Shown: in pieces, positions 31,371-43,543 of the stretch
Position numbering within the stretch: position 1 is the stretch's first letter
How the letters are laid out: every line of letters begins with the position of its first letter
NCBI GenBank assembly: GCA_036365455.1
Contig: JAWQUS010000020.1
Span: 6,111,001 to 6,175,000 of the forward strand
DNA from: Macrosoma leucophasiata
Taxonomy: Eukaryota > Arthropoda > Insecta > Lepidoptera > Hedylidae
Length of the DNA: 64,000 bases
Direction of reading: 5' to 3'
Made by a program: the position numbers and the translations under genes
Notes under the pieces: model-generated
What the model saw: only the letters and a program-made list of their open reading frames with translations
The model's database searches: none
Told to the model about the DNA's origin: nothing

Positions 31371-31441
31371 TGCACTAGAATATTTGTTAAAGTTATGGTA
31401 AAAATTTAACAAATTTTGAGAAGGATGTAAAATTTAGAACC
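31371..31441. mobile_element. MITE-Q, degraded copy 2
   Basis: GTTGCACTAGAATATTTGTT, AAAGTTATGG and GAGAAGGATGTAAAATTTAG follow the MITE-Q plan; other parts are lost. Confidence 0.45.
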
Positions 31442-31774
31442 TAATTGTCTAAATTGCAAATAATTATGGCTTATCAGAGTTAAAGGAATTATTATTAAGC
31501 TGCTAATTTTGTCGTTATTTAATGAGAATGCATCTTATGATAATCAATATACCGATTCGTCACTGGTCACAACAAAATAAACCTTGGTAACACACAGCTG
31601 TAGGAGGTAAAACATTATTGCTGAATAACTGTAAAGGCCAACATCTAGAAGCATGTGAATTCAGATGCTATCAATGGCAATACCAAAACTACAAAAATGT
31701 CGGAGGTTTTGTAGCTCTTATAATCTTTGCATGTAAAATATCTTAAAATCGCGCATCTTAAAATTTTTAAACAC

Positions 31775-31995
31775 TTGTGGAGGAACGGGTGGAAGTGTTC
31801 CTTCGGCGAAAAGGGAGGATCCTCCGACCAGGCGAGGTGGTAGCGCCTGGCGGGCCGCGGCCCAACGGTTGACGTTGGGAAGTTGTATAAATGCCAACTC
31901 TTGAGAAATCTTCGTATGTGCGATGTAATTTGACTGCACGCCATCTATCGTTCTAGACAAGTACTGTAAGGTTTTCATTGTATTCCACTAGTTGG
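31775..31995. other. GC-rich patch of unknown nature
   Basis: A local GC-rich segment (GGCGAGGTGGTAGCGCCTGG, CGGGCCGCGGCCC) in AT-rich surroundings, with GGGAGGATCCTCC near 31811. Two minus-strand ORFs of 99 and 86 codons overlap it in different frames; neither has a recognisable domain. It could be a transposon remnant; I assign no function. Confidence 0.3.
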
Positions 31996-32225
31996 CGCCT
32001 TAATGTAGTGGACGCTACACACTAATTTAAAAATCAAATTTCTTAAATATTCTGCATTATTTTGATTGACTGTATACAGGCATCTAATAGAATCATATAT
32101 ATTTTTCTATTTTCAAAAAAGTTAACTTCAGCTACTATTATAATATACTAGGCAAGCAAATTTGACAATTGGTACGTTTTTGAAAAAAAAAAAGTCTTCT
32201 TTCCAAATATACGAGTATATGTATT
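31996..32225. other. Gap: no feature recognised
   Basis: AT-rich; nothing supported. Confidence 0.4.
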
Positions 32226-32300
32226 TATATTTATAAAAGCGTAAGGTCACAGTACAAAGTTCAAATTTGTCAGGTAGGTACTTTATAGGTCATAGACGTC
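32226..32300 (+). mobile_element. Helitron-like 5' fragment (weak)
   Basis: TTATAAAAGCGTAAGGTCAC resembles ATAAAAGCGAAAGGTCAC at 55448, the start of a Helitron-like copy there. No 3' end found. Confidence 0.3.
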
Positions 32301-32354
32301 AGATAATAACTTATCAAAGAACTATTAGAAATGTAAAAATATTCAGAAATATTT

Positions 32355-32760
32355 TGTGACACGGTCGGTTTAAGAAGATCTAAGGGCCGTAAGGGCTCTC
32401 GCAATTTTTTATGAAAGTAGGTTCTAGATTATTTTCGCAAGTAATTTCGCAAGCCGGTCGTTAGTAGGCTGTGTTGTGTGGTCGATGTTAGTAGGTATTC
32501 ATTCGCTAAGAAGAGATTTTCGGACAGAGCCGAATTAAGGAAGTCTAAAAGTTCTCGCAAGTTCGAATGGAACTTCTTATTAGTTTTGCTGCGAACTTGC
32601 AATTTAGCAGAAAGGTTAGTTTAATTAGTTAGTCCTACCTCACGTAAAAGGTAAGTTAGTAACAACGACTCTCCAATCGTAATCAAATCTCCAAGTTTCG
32701 GTGAGAGGCTTGGGGCTGCAGCACCCCTCTCTCATGTAAAGTGATTCGGGGGGCGTTACA
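32355..32760 (+). mobile_element. Possible solo LTR or LTR remnant (406 bp)
   Basis: Starts TGTGACACGG and ends GGGGGGCGTTACA, giving the TG...CA form and short imperfect inverted ends (TGTGAC/GTTACA). The next bases are TGG, as expected at a tRNA primer-binding site. The interior has features common in LTRs (GAGAGGCTTGGGGCTGCAGC near the 3' end). No TSD and no gag or pol next to it, so the call is tentative. Confidence 0.38.
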
Positions 32761-35700
32761 TGGTTTTTGTTCAAGTCAAAAAGGAAGCGCCGACGTAGCT
32801 GCGTAGCCTTAAGCAACCAAGTCTAATACCTACTTAGCGTTTCTCAACTGTATGTATAATTGTATAACAGATATAGGCATTTGGATTTAGGCAACAGCTG
32901 ATGATAATCAGCTTATGCATTAAAGTATTATGTTTACAAATATGGCACGCAAATATTGACACACCATCCTATCGTATCCATTTGTGTTATATAATTATGA
33001 ATTGAAGTTCCATAAATGAATTGAATTATAGAATACTAAAAGGAGAATGACCAAAGTCGCCCTGATTGGCTTCTTAACAACTTGTATGTAGAAAAAAGTT
33101 TTTTGAATTTAGATTTCACTCACATTTTTTTCACGTTAAAAAGAATGGGGATTTACTAGACATTTTTTAAAAGTTAATAAATTATTTTGTAGTGAACTGC
33201 CAATCACAGACCAATAACCAAGCTGCCAATGTCAACACTATTGCATTATTTACTTTTTTGCGTTGGACACTGGTCATTTTAGGACCTTTATAATTTCGTC
33301 GAAATAAAATCGGTTTCAACGATCGATTGCTTTATTATCGAAATTCAACGGAATAGATTATTCATGTCTACTATTTGTCTTGTTTCATCACTAGGTATCG
33401 AGTGGATATAATTTGAACAGTACCTTAGTTTGACTTAGCTCAAATTCATCATATAAATGTCTCACTTTTTATAATCATGAAGCGGCAAATAGAAAAACAG
33501 TTTACATTGATGGTAAGTGAATATAAAGCATAAAAACACCCACATGAAAACCAGATATTTATTTATTAATTGTTAAGTATTTAATATTTTTCTGGTATTA
33601 CTACCTGGAGAAGAATCATGACTACGCCATGCGGTTAAACTATAATACCTACTTAATGTAAGTAAAACAGCTAAGATGTTACACAATACTTAAAAAAGTC
33701 TTCGCTTATTTTAGTAACCTCTGGCAGGTACGGCACACAAAACTTAACCTCAAAATAACCAAAAGTTCGTAATGCAGTTTTGTTAAAACTCCTATTGATA
33801 CCTTTTTTATTTTTTGCGCACGCATTTCTTAAGATATTGCCTATATTTTGCGAGTAATCCCGTCGAGACGCAAGAAGGGCGAACTCCCATACAAAATTGG
33901 TCATTCTCCTTTTAGAATCCATCGTCCACGTCGACATATGACTACTGACGTCAGCAATATAAAATAAAAGACCGAGACACATTCCTAAAATTATTTAATT
34001 ACAGCAAATAACTTATTTTCCTGGTCGTCCTTGTTAAGTTTGTTCACGAATTTAGCGATTGAATGGCTTTTAATATTTTACCGCAAACAGACAACGAGGG
34101 TCCATAACGACAGGCGTCATCAGCAGTCTGTCGTTCGACAACAAACTTACAGTATTATAGCAATGTAAATTTGTTCGTATCTTACACAATGTGTGTCACA
34201 AAACACAAATCCATCTCATGGACAGCATTTGCGTCACTTCGTGCTTGAGCGTGTATCATTTCAACGCGTGTATGGACCAAATATTTAGCTGGGAATCAAA
34301 CGAGTACTTGTTATTCTTGTTTTAATTATAATATGACATTTTAAGCACATTTAATTAGAAGTATCTAATTTTATTATACTTTTAAAGTTTCATAAAAAAA
34401 ATCGTAAGATTCAAAATATGTTTCAAAGGTGTTAGAATTCCATGTTATTATTTGAGAACATACAAACTACTGAATGACGCATTTTGCGGTTTCTATTGTT
34501 CGTGTTTCAACATATGCTATTTAACCTAAAGTGCGATTGAATTAGATTCGTTGTTGTTGTTGTCCTGATGTAATTGATTAGGTATATTCATTATTGACAC
34601 TAGTATAAACAAAAGATGCTACGTGTAATACAATGGCAACTAATTTACCTGTAACTACATCTACAAACAGTCTACCGGAGCAAAAAATGTATCATAATTT
34701 GCCGTGGTTTGCAGATAAATCTTTAATTGTGGGTAGAAAGGAGACAATGGCTTGTTATGGACATGGCTCGTTACCCAGCCGTAGTAAACTGATAGTTTTA
34801 TTTTTTTATGTAGCCGTCCCACCCACCATTGACGTCAATCGACCGGTTCGATACGTGTTTGCTTGTGTGCGTGTCCTCGCTGCTGTGAGGGTGCAGGGCC
34901 GTGCAGGGCTCCTGATGATTCAATAAACTGTATTTTTTATATAGTATTACCTAACACATGTGCTTGTTTTTAATTTTTAAATTGGGTGTTGAATATGTTC
35001 ATGATCATTTAGTTTTATTAATGTGCATATATATTTTTTTCTAATTAATTCGGGTACTTAACTTTTGTATTTATGCCTGTTCATGTTAATAACCATAATT
35101 AACTTGTTTTGTACCGTTTGTATTTTAACACTTAAATTTAACAATATATTACCATTTACTTTACCATTATAACTACTTTCTTGACGTTCAACACTTAGGT
35201 TTTTTTGTTGAAATATTATTGTACTTATTATTTTATAAAATTTTACGAGGTTTTATCATTATAAGTATACTAAAAAGGTTAATAAAATTAACACTCACTT
35301 CATTGATTAAATTAGACATTGTATGATTTTACAACTTATATATTTTATGTTAATGAGTTATGTATTTAAATATGTATCATATATTATGTAAAATATCAGT
35401 TATAATTAATAACGTGTGACGCAACTTCGTAGTTTTAGTATTTGTTAACATTTTATAACACATTTTTCTCAATTTGAAACTATAAACCATCACTCGAGTA
35501 TGATTGAAGAGAAAAAAATGTACAAATTATGTTTTTATGTGTATTTTATGAGAAAATAATAAACAAATACATTATAATTTTTTGTATTTTTCTGGTTTGT
35601 ATAATTTCCACGCATTGAAAACCCTGGCGTTCCATGTTTGACTAAAACTGTAATAAGAACATCCTTATTGCAACCCTAGGTATAAAACCAGTGTCAAATC

Positions 35701-36580
35701 GTTTACAAACATGTCACTGGTGCATACAAAAACCAGACAAACTCGAGAATGCTCGCTCAGAGAAATTATTGCAGAAAACTTGATCCCGACTTTTAGTTCT
35801 TGTTTTTATAAATATTGTCGTTTTGAGAAGCAATAAACATAAAAGATTTATGTTGAGACATATTTCATTTTACCTTTGCTCTGATATTGAATATGTGACG
35901 CGGCTTGTTACTGTTAACGATGTGTAATTAACAGTTTTATTAATATTATTCATGATATTCAATAATTAAGTTTAATGGTTTTTAAATCCTAGTGATTTAA
36001 TTACGCAACCAATACATATTGCATTATTTATCTCTGATGCATAATAACGGTAACTCTTTAGCTACGAATTGGATAGTTATATTGTTGTTTATAGAGTTTT
36101 CTGATGATTTCTGTTCAGATTCCATGTCAATGGCATGATAATGAGCATTTACATTGTTTAATTTATTGTATCGTATTGTACGTGGACAGTGAATATGAAA
36201 TGATGAAGATTGAGACAACATATTTATAACTAGGACTAATCATACCAATCAAATATTTATTTCAATAAGTCGAAGTCGTTAGTGATATTCAAGAAAAGCG
36301 GCAGAAAAGGCGTTATTATAATTTTGATTTTTTAAAGTTAATCGTTTAATTGCTGTTGAGATTAAGTTTTTCTTAATTTTCCAACAAGAATAATCTTAAT
36401 GACAAATCTAGGAAGGTACGGAAGGTCAGAGTGGACATGCTCTCTTCCCCAATAAAATACGAAATTGTTAGATATTTGGGACCAGTTACCCCCAGAATCT
36501 TTATCTAGGACTGCGTCTGTATAACTACAATTTCCATTGACGGTTAGTGAATACTATTGCGCTCAGGCAAACATAAAAAC
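32761..36580. other. Repeat-poor AT-rich block
   Basis: About 3.8 kb without any recognised SINE, MITE or Rep element, unlike its neighbours. An 18-bp pair CTAAAAGGAGAATGACCA (33038-33055) and its exact reverse complement (33898-33915) is 840 bp apart. ORFs at 33671-33982 (-) and 34633-34926 (+) have no recognisable domains. Several AATAAA signals lie around 34920-35580. Confidence 0.5.
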
Positions 36581-36830
36581 TCAGATCTCAATGTAAATGA
36601 GTTTGCTTGATGTCAGTGTCTCAAAACTAAGATTTTTGACCAGCAACGTCGGGCTGGCTATAGTCGAGGTGGCGTTTCCCAGCTGGGCTCCAGCCAGGGC
36701 TTGTCTTGCTGCATGGGTGTTCCAGCTATAGTTAATCTGACTTGGCGTGTGAGGATCCAGCTGGGCCAGTTCAGTCCAACTTTGTTGACCAGTGTGTGTT
36801 GCCAGTGATGATACATGGAACTGACACGTG
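36581..36830 (-). CDS. Possible exon or retrocopy: 82-codon ORF without ATG start
   Basis: On the minus strand, right after a TGTCAG that could be a splice acceptor (36831-36836), a frame runs to a TGA at 36581-36583. It reads as a compositionally ordinary protein with pieces such as GQQSWTELAQLDPHTPSQ and NTHAARQALAGAQLGNATST. GC content is clearly above that of the surroundings. The frame is stopped just upstream, so any coding sequence must start by splicing. The other minus frame is also partly open, which weakens the case. I do not recognise a family. Alternatives are a transposon fragment or a chance GC-rich patch. Confidence 0.3.
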
Positions 36831-36839
36831 GTACACTAC

Positions 36840-38360
36840 TACGGGACTCTTAAGAAAGGTCAGAGCTACGTAGAGGGCAATGCTGCTCAATGATGTTTGA
36901 CGTGCGTTGTAGGCATCTTTGAGTTGAGAATTTTTTCCAGTCGTGGATGTTTTTCATCTAATGGGTTTTGCCTCAATGTCAAAAGGTATAAGAAATAAGA
37001 AAATAGAAGAAAGAAATAAGGCTACATATTACCATTTAATCATAACACGGTGGTGTTTCGCCGGATAGTAATATCTATGATTGTGTCTACATTCTTGTTT
37101 TCTGCAACAGAATTTCCACTACCACCAGCACAAAACTAAATTGTCTGTAGTTAAAACATATCTTCAGTGTGAGCCTATTTAAAAGCTTAATATGCTATGG
37201 GCGTTAAAACGGCAAGTTCCTGAGAAAGAAGGCGTGGGCTATGGAGCCCCGATTTTTTATTATAATTGCAAACCTCCAGTGCTTATTAAAATTATATTAA
37301 TATATATTATATATGTTTGGACATTCATATAAATGTCAGTATTTTTTTCTATTACCACAACGAACTTACAGTACACCCATTCACGTTTTATGTCATTTCT
37401 GTGTGATACACATGATACGTACGTGTGTGTCTGCGCATGCGATCGTGTTTAATGTTTAAGAAGTTGCATTACTTTATAGCTATATCAAGTTGTTTGCGGC
37501 GAGTACAGTGCCTCCCACATACCGCTGTTGGCGTTTTATACTAAAATTGTCGACTAAATATCCGAAACTGCTAACTCTTATGACGTAGGTACCTACTGTT
37601 TTTTGTGTTATGTAGTGAAATGACGGTTTGACTGATGACACGAATGATAATGGCCTTGGGACGTGACGACCCTACTGCTCACCAGAGGATAATTAGTCAA
37701 CTGAACAATGACGGTCAAATCATTCCAATATAGGCGTGGGAGAAACGTCTCACCTTTGTGATTGGAACATTAGCATCTGAAACACTAAACTGTTTCGAAT
37801 CTTTGTATGTATAATTTCGAACATTTGGCACATTGCGTCAAAGATCTACTGTGGCGAAAGTCCAAAACAAACAACTCGGCTCTTAAGAGCAAAATAATGC
37901 AAACGAAAAACGCTCTTAAATTATTCGTCTTACAAACGCCATAGTCGTTAATATTACGTGCATAAGGTACTGTATAGGCTCAACGGAATAAGTAACAAAC
38001 TATCATTTCATTTGGTATCCTACTCTCACTTTTTGCTTTATTATTGTATGGTTATCTCGCTCTCTCACTTCGCTAACTAATTCAGATTCAAATGTTTCAA
38101 ATGTCAAGTGTCTCGGTTGCGGTCATGCGGTCACACTCAATCACTCAATCACTCAAGCGACATGAACACGCTAAACAGAGAGCAATAATGTTCGAGTTCC
38201 AAATGATGCAATGATGCATTAGAAACAGTATTGGTGTTCCAATCTTTCGGAACATTGAAATGTTTCCGAACAGTGATTCGAAACAGTAAAGAGTTACACA
38301 CGTCTATTCCAATAGGTGGCAGTTAAGTAAATACAGATAGTATTACAGTAAAGTTAATAC
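36840..38360. other. Gap: no recognised repeat or gene
   Basis: AT-rich, no copies of the window's repeat families. AAACTGTTTCGAATC-like text recurs inverted near 37790 and 38275 and may hint at a degraded inverted-repeat element. Confidence 0.4.
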
Positions 38361-38364
38361 GAAG

Positions 38365-38712
38365 CGCGCATGGCCCCGTGGCTGGTGTAGATCGGAAGCG
38401 ATCTACTCGGTTAAGCCATACCCAGGGCGCGGTCGGGTGTGTGATGGGTGACCGCTGGTGGCAAATTAAAATGCGCGTTTGCGTGCTTTGGAGGGCACGT
38501 TAAGCCGTCGGTCCCGGTTGCTATCGATAGCGTTAAACCTTGTCGGAGGCCTTATTAGTATATAGGAGGTTTGAAAACATCCGACAACGGGTTGGCCACT
38601 AACCCTTATCTCCACCAACCCCCGCATTGGAGCAGCGTGGTGGAGCAAGCTCCAGACCTCCTCCCAAGAAGGGGAGAGACTCGTGCCCAGCAGTGGGATG
38701 TATCAAGGGTTG
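38365..38712 (+). repeat. Rep-A dispersed repeat, copy 4
   Basis: Complete: GCGCGCATGGCCCCGTGGCT at the left, GCAGCGTGGTGGAGCAAGCT and TCGTGCCCAGCAGTGGGATG at the right. ORFs on both strands are incidental. Confidence 0.75.
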
Positions 38713-38845
38713 CCATTATAATAAAGTAAATATAGTAACGCGGGATTCACAGCAGGGTCTCTCGATAAAAATGCCGGTGTTACCAACTCACCAACTGTTA
38801 TCGCCAATCATCAGCGTGTATCCTCTAATGACGCACAATACTTTT

Positions 38846-39025
38846 ACTAGTGGTAGAGCTCCAGTGACGGAGCTCGCGGGCGTAGTCACCACCGCATTAC
38901 CTAATATATTTGCCGCTAAGATAGTGTTCAGCACTATCGTGTTCCGGTCAAGTGGTAATGTACGGCCCTGTAATTTCCGGCACAGAGGCAGGCTTGTTTG
39001 CCACTTCCATTACATATAAAAAATT
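38846..39025 (+). repeat. Rep-B with internal deletion
   Basis: 5' half intact from TTTTACTAGTGGTAGAGCTC; it jumps from GGCACAGAGGCA straight to GGCTTGTTTGCCACTTCCAT, losing about 100 bp, then ends CATATAAAAAA. Confidence 0.72.
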
Positions 39026-39138
39026 GTGGTTGGAAAATTAGGTTACTTGGCTGACGAATGCAATAGGAAATAATGTAATAATCATGTATATTTATAAGTT
39101 GAGAAGTAGATACTTTGTAATTTTTTTTTGTTGTTTTT

Positions 39139-39345
39139 ATATTATTTCGCATTAACACATGCTTGTGAAATATATTTTATTTAAAGATTGACTTGATTGA
39201 TATTGACTGCTTGATTTGACAAATCGGGCAGGACTTCAGTAGCTCAATTGGAAGAGCGGCTGGACTAAATTCCCAGTAGGCCGCGAGCTCGAGTCTCGCC
39301 TGAAATCAAATTTTTCTTTCCATTTTTCTTTAAATAAAATATTTT
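39139..39345. mobile_element. SINE-2 copy (tRNA-derived) with inverted tail upstream
   Basis: Plus-strand SINE-2 at 39217-39345: GACAAATCGGGCAGGACTTC, AGTAGCTCAATTGGAAGAGC (A-box-like), GAGCTCGAGTCTCGCC (B-box), TTTTTCTTTCC tail. Just upstream, 39139-39183 is a SINE-2 distal tail in reverse (TTTCGCATTAACACATGCTT, then ATTTTATTTAAAG). It is the most complete tRNA-like head of the family. The D and acceptor stems can be drawn, but it belongs to the SINE and is not a tRNA gene. Confidence 0.72.
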
Positions 39346-40594
39346 TTTTTTGGTTTAAAAAAGATATAAGAAAAATGTATCTACATAACAACAAAACATA
39401 TTTCGACCAATGTCGAGAATACCTAACGGGTACCTAACTGTTTATATGGGCAATTAATTACGTCCTTAGACTCTGATAATATTAATGATTGTGAGTTGAA
39501 AAGGTCTGAAACCACCGATTCATAAGATTTTACCTGATCTAAGATGGTATAGTTGTCATTTAATTTTTTTTGAGACATTTTATCAATAGCACTCCGGTAG
39601 CTATTTTTAGTAAGATATGTAATCATTAAATTTATCCAATTAAATATTTTGATGGTATTAGGTATTGCAATTAATTATGAGTTTTGAAAAAAAAAAGAAA
39701 CAGAAAATCATTCAGAATAATATGTATAAAATTCAGATAACAGATATGAAAAAGAGATGTGTAGAATCTTAATTTAGAAAAATATTAAGTTATTTTTCTA
39801 AAATAAATCATAAGTATACTAATTTGAGGTTACCAAATATTTTTGTCTGTTCGTAAAAAATATTAAAGGAGACGTTGCAAAAATGTATGGACCTCCGGCC
39901 ATGTATTGTACTCAATATCATTAAACAGGCATAATCAATATTAAAACGGTTTTTACTGCATATTTTCACTTAATATTTAGCTTTGTTTGCAGTTACAAAA
40001 CATTATTTGCAGTTAGAATTGCAACTCAAAACCAACATGGCGAATATGGCGGGCGATGTCATTTTAACATTTTCATTTTTTAAATTGTTTTTGATTACAT
40101 AGCACTTGGAGAAAAATACTAAATACTATCGAAAGCGATTGATCCCAAGCGTTGGCTGTATCGCCGCCATGTTGAACATGGTTGAAAATGATAAAGTCGT
40201 TTGAATTAAATGTGGTTGTAACTCTAAAATATATTCTTGAATAAAAAAATTGTATTTTTTTCGGATTCTTCTTTAATTTACCCATTTTTGAGGACATGTA
40301 CGAACCAGAGCCGAGCTCGCAACATCTCTTTTAGGTGCACGAATCAACGAGGTCAATACATAGAAAATACACGGGTTAAAAAAACAGCCGGTTTTGTTTT
40401 TAAATTGATTTGATAGATATTCATGTTAGTGGTTTCAACTTCAGCACTATAGTATACCGTTTAGATATGAATGACCGTTTAGGTGTACCACGGGCAATGA
40501 CCGGTTTGTTTCCGTAATTTCTGTACACTTACAGGAATACAATTTAGGTTTCAGGAGAAGAAACACATCTGCATCTATATCAACTTTTCACACT
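39346..40594. other. Gap: no feature recognised
   Basis: AT-rich. AACATGGCGAATATGGCGGG (40033-40052) has an imperfect inverted partner around 40155-40185, too weak to call an element. Confidence 0.4.
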
Positions 40595-40596
40595 TT

Positions 40597-40878
40597 TTTT
40601 TATGTAATAGAAGTGGCAAACAAGCTTGCAGTTCACATTGATGTTAAGTGATGACTGCAGCCTATAGACACCCACACAAAGACCAATGTCAAAATGCAGA
40701 TGCGTTACCACTCCTGAGGCCTACGGTGTCATGCATCTGTGCCGGAAATTACAGGGCCGTACATTACCACCTGACCGGAACACGATAGTGCTGAACACTA
40801 TCATTTAGCGGCAAGTATATTAGCAAGTGGTGCCTATGCCCGCGAGCTCCGTCACTGGAGCTCTACCACCAGTAGATA
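40597..40878 (-). repeat. Rep-B, full-length reverse copy
   Basis: T run then TATGTAATAGAAGTGGCAAA, AGACACCCACACAAAGACCA, GGCCGTACATTACCACCTGA and GAGCTCTACCACCAGTAG. Complete at both ends. Confidence 0.78.
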
Positions 40879-41255
40879 TAAAACAGCAAAAGTTGCCACC
40901 GAAAATGGCAAACAAGCTAAAAAAACTTTACATACAGAAAAATCATGTTTCAATAATCTCTTATTATCATATTCACACCACTTAGCACAAAAAAAAACAG
41001 CGCAGCTATATCACAGTACGAAACACGATTAAATATTTAAACATTTTATTATTTTCGCGTTCATATACCTATTTAAATATTATCACATAAGTGGATTATG
41101 ATAATGGCCTTAATGTTTAAAAAGAAGTGGTAACTACTTCTAATTTACTGCTGCATTATTAACTAAATTTATATGATTCTTAGACATTAACCGCGACTTT
41201 GCCTACGTGACACGAATAAAAGAAAAAAAACGAATAATTAAAAAAAAATCCTCTT
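40879..41255. other. Gap: no feature recognised
   Basis: AT-rich DNA. Confidence 0.4.
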
Positions 41256-41257
41256 TA

Positions 41258-41402
41258 GCCTGGGCTGCACCAAGATTTGTTAAAGTTAAAGTTAGTGTTA
41301 CATTTTACATCCTACTCTAACTTAAAGAAATCTGTTAAATTTAGAGAAGGATGTGAAATGTTACAATAACTTTTATTTTAACAAATATCTTGGTAGCCAG
41401 GC
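41258..41402. mobile_element. MITE-Q, complete copy (145 bp)
   Basis: GCCTGGGCTGCACCAAGAT at the left and ATCTTGGTAGCCAGGC at the right. The interior is a near-perfect palindrome: TTACATTTTACATCCTACTC against GAGAAGGATGTGAAATGTTA. The outer bases give no clear TSD. Confidence 0.75.
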
Positions 41403-41772
41403 TTAATAAGTAGTATTCAAACAGGCGTCCAATAGTTAGGTCGTGGAAGCGTAATAGAAAGATAAGAGTTGCTATCGCTTAGTAATATGAAATTTAGACT
41501 ATTGATAAATAAATGACGAGTTACAGTTACCTTAAATATCGATTGCAAAAAAGTTGAAATTAATTGAAGAAAAAGTATTAACGGTTTTACTTCTGTTAAA
41601 AATGTACCATGCTTTTCTGTTCTAAGCCATGAAAACGATTGACAAGCATACCAATGATGTTAGGGATAGAAAAATGAGGTATACAGTTAATATTGTGAGT
41701 AATATCGACAATTTAGGGATTATATTAGATGTGTTCTTAAAAAATAGCGGTTAAATAATGATTGCGGAATTT

Positions 41773-42051
41773 TGGGCTGGATTGCTCCAAGATATTTGTT
41801 AAAGTTAAAGTTATTGTAACATTTCACATCCTTCTCTAATTTTAACAGATTTCTTTATAGTTATTGTAACATTTCACATCCTTCTCTAACTTTAACAGAT
41901 TTCTTTAAAGTTGTAACATTTCACATCCTTCTCTAACTTTAACAGATATCTTTAAAGTTATTGTAACATTTCACATTCTTCTCTAACTTAAAGAAATCTG
42001 TTAAAGTTAGAATAACTTTAACTTTAACAAATATCTTGGTGCAACCCAGGC
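41773..42051. mobile_element. MITE-Q with internal tandem expansion
   Basis: Ends match MITE-Q (CTCCAAGATATTTGTTAAAG at the left, AATATCTTGGTGCAACCCAG at the right). The left arm is repeated in tandem: units start at 41811, 41861, 41911 and 41958 (50, 50, 47 and about 46 bp), each containing ATTTCACATCCTTCTCTAA or a one-base variant. This makes it about 130 bp longer than the 145-bp form. Confidence 0.8.
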
Positions 42052-43543
42052 TAATAGCACATTTGTTAGGAAGAAGGACAGACCTGTAATTTCATTCATC
42101 GCCCCTTTAGTCCTAAGTCATTGTTGGCAAAAATAAAGCAATCGATTGGTCTGTGCTTCTTAATTTATCAAAATAAGTAAGTAAGTAAGCCAAGAATTGT
42201 TCCTAATTGTATCGGAAATCTACGCTGTTCTAAATCAAATCGATGGTTCAACCTTTATAGTGCGTCACAATACATATTGTAACTAATTATGGGAACCATT
42301 CTTTGTTAATACACCTATTCTTGACTTACATTTTTCCTTGTTTATAGTGATGATACTTCATTACCGCAAAAAAACAAAATCAGGAAAATGACAACCTGCG
42401 CAACCTGTCAATGATTTAAAGAATTTTTCAAGTTTGCGCAACAATGGCGTCATTCGCGCCATTTATAATATTTTTTTAATTGCAACAGGTCGCTCAGGAC
42501 TCAATCCCCTGAACTTTTTTTTATTACTCAGAAATTAAAAAGTAAATTCCTTGTTCCAGATGATAAACGCTGATTGAGGGCACAGTTGACTCCTGAGCGA
42601 TCTGCGTCAGCCGCCAGCTGGGACCACTGCTTACTCTCCTGACTTCCAAATAAACATGAGACTGTTGATGAGATTTGGACGATGCATTGGGACATTTTAT
42701 TTTTCCTGATCGGTTGCCTTTTCTTTTGATATTACAATCATACAATGGTAAATGTCAAGTAAAGTCAGTGCGCACTAGGTAGGTACAAGACTATGGAACC
42801 GGGAATATGTATGTATCTTTTTTTATCGCGTGTATTTGGCATAATGAAGCGTGCATTGCATGACTTTTCTTTTTTATTAACATTTTCATATTCATACTGT
42901 TTGTTGTTTCGTTGGGTACATGCTGTAAATGAAAAGTTTTGTTAATATGTTAACTACTTAATTAATATGTGTACATCGATATGAACTGCATACTCCATTG
43001 CACTTCTGTACATTACAAAGAAAACGATTATCAATAAAGCAGTAAAACATGAGTAATGACAAATTAAAAAGGTTTCTCATCATCTAATCATTAATGGCAT
43101 ATTTTAACAGGATGGATTAATAAAGTTGTAGTCATTGAAAGGTATATTATAGGATAATAAAATGTCCTTCGCACGTCCGTCTTTGTGGTTATAATTGTGG
43201 TTAGTATAATTAGTATTAGTAGTTATATTGATGATATATCTCATGTAAAAGATTGTCTTCCTTTCAACAGTAATGTTCTGAGTTTAACCGGATTTACATT
43301 CTCTAATGACTCACATATCCTAAACGTCAGGCATAAATGTTTGCTGTGAACATTTTTTTTACTACTTCCTCAATAAAATACTTTTTATTGTTATTCATAA
43401 CAGTGGCATTGATTTTATTGGTGAAATGCGTTTTTAAAACTTTTTAATACATAGCTTGAAAGTCTCATTTGTTTATGAGTGATATTATTGCACAAATGTG
43501 TTTAAAGAGTCTTAAGTTTTATATACGTTTTACCAGAGAGAGA
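42052..43543. other. Gap: no feature recognised
   Basis: About 1.5 kb without shared repeats. A 73-codon minus ORF (42524-42745) has no domain. Confidence 0.45.

Noticed and set aside
33038..33915. 18-bp exact inverted repeat 840 bp apart, as ends of a DNA transposon
   Set aside because: The adjoining sequences do not stay complementary, no TSD is visible, and the interior has no transposase. It may be two separate fragments of one dispersed repeat.
34633..34926. 97-codon ORF followed by AATAAA, considered as a terminal exon
   Set aside because: No recognisable domain, ordinary local composition, no clear acceptor, and the C-terminal half looks random.
39217..39310. Possible tRNA gene in SINE-2 copy
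   Set aside because: The same tRNA-like head plus TTTTTCTTTCC tail recurs at several loci, one with a 13-bp TSD; a dispersed SINE, not a tRNA.
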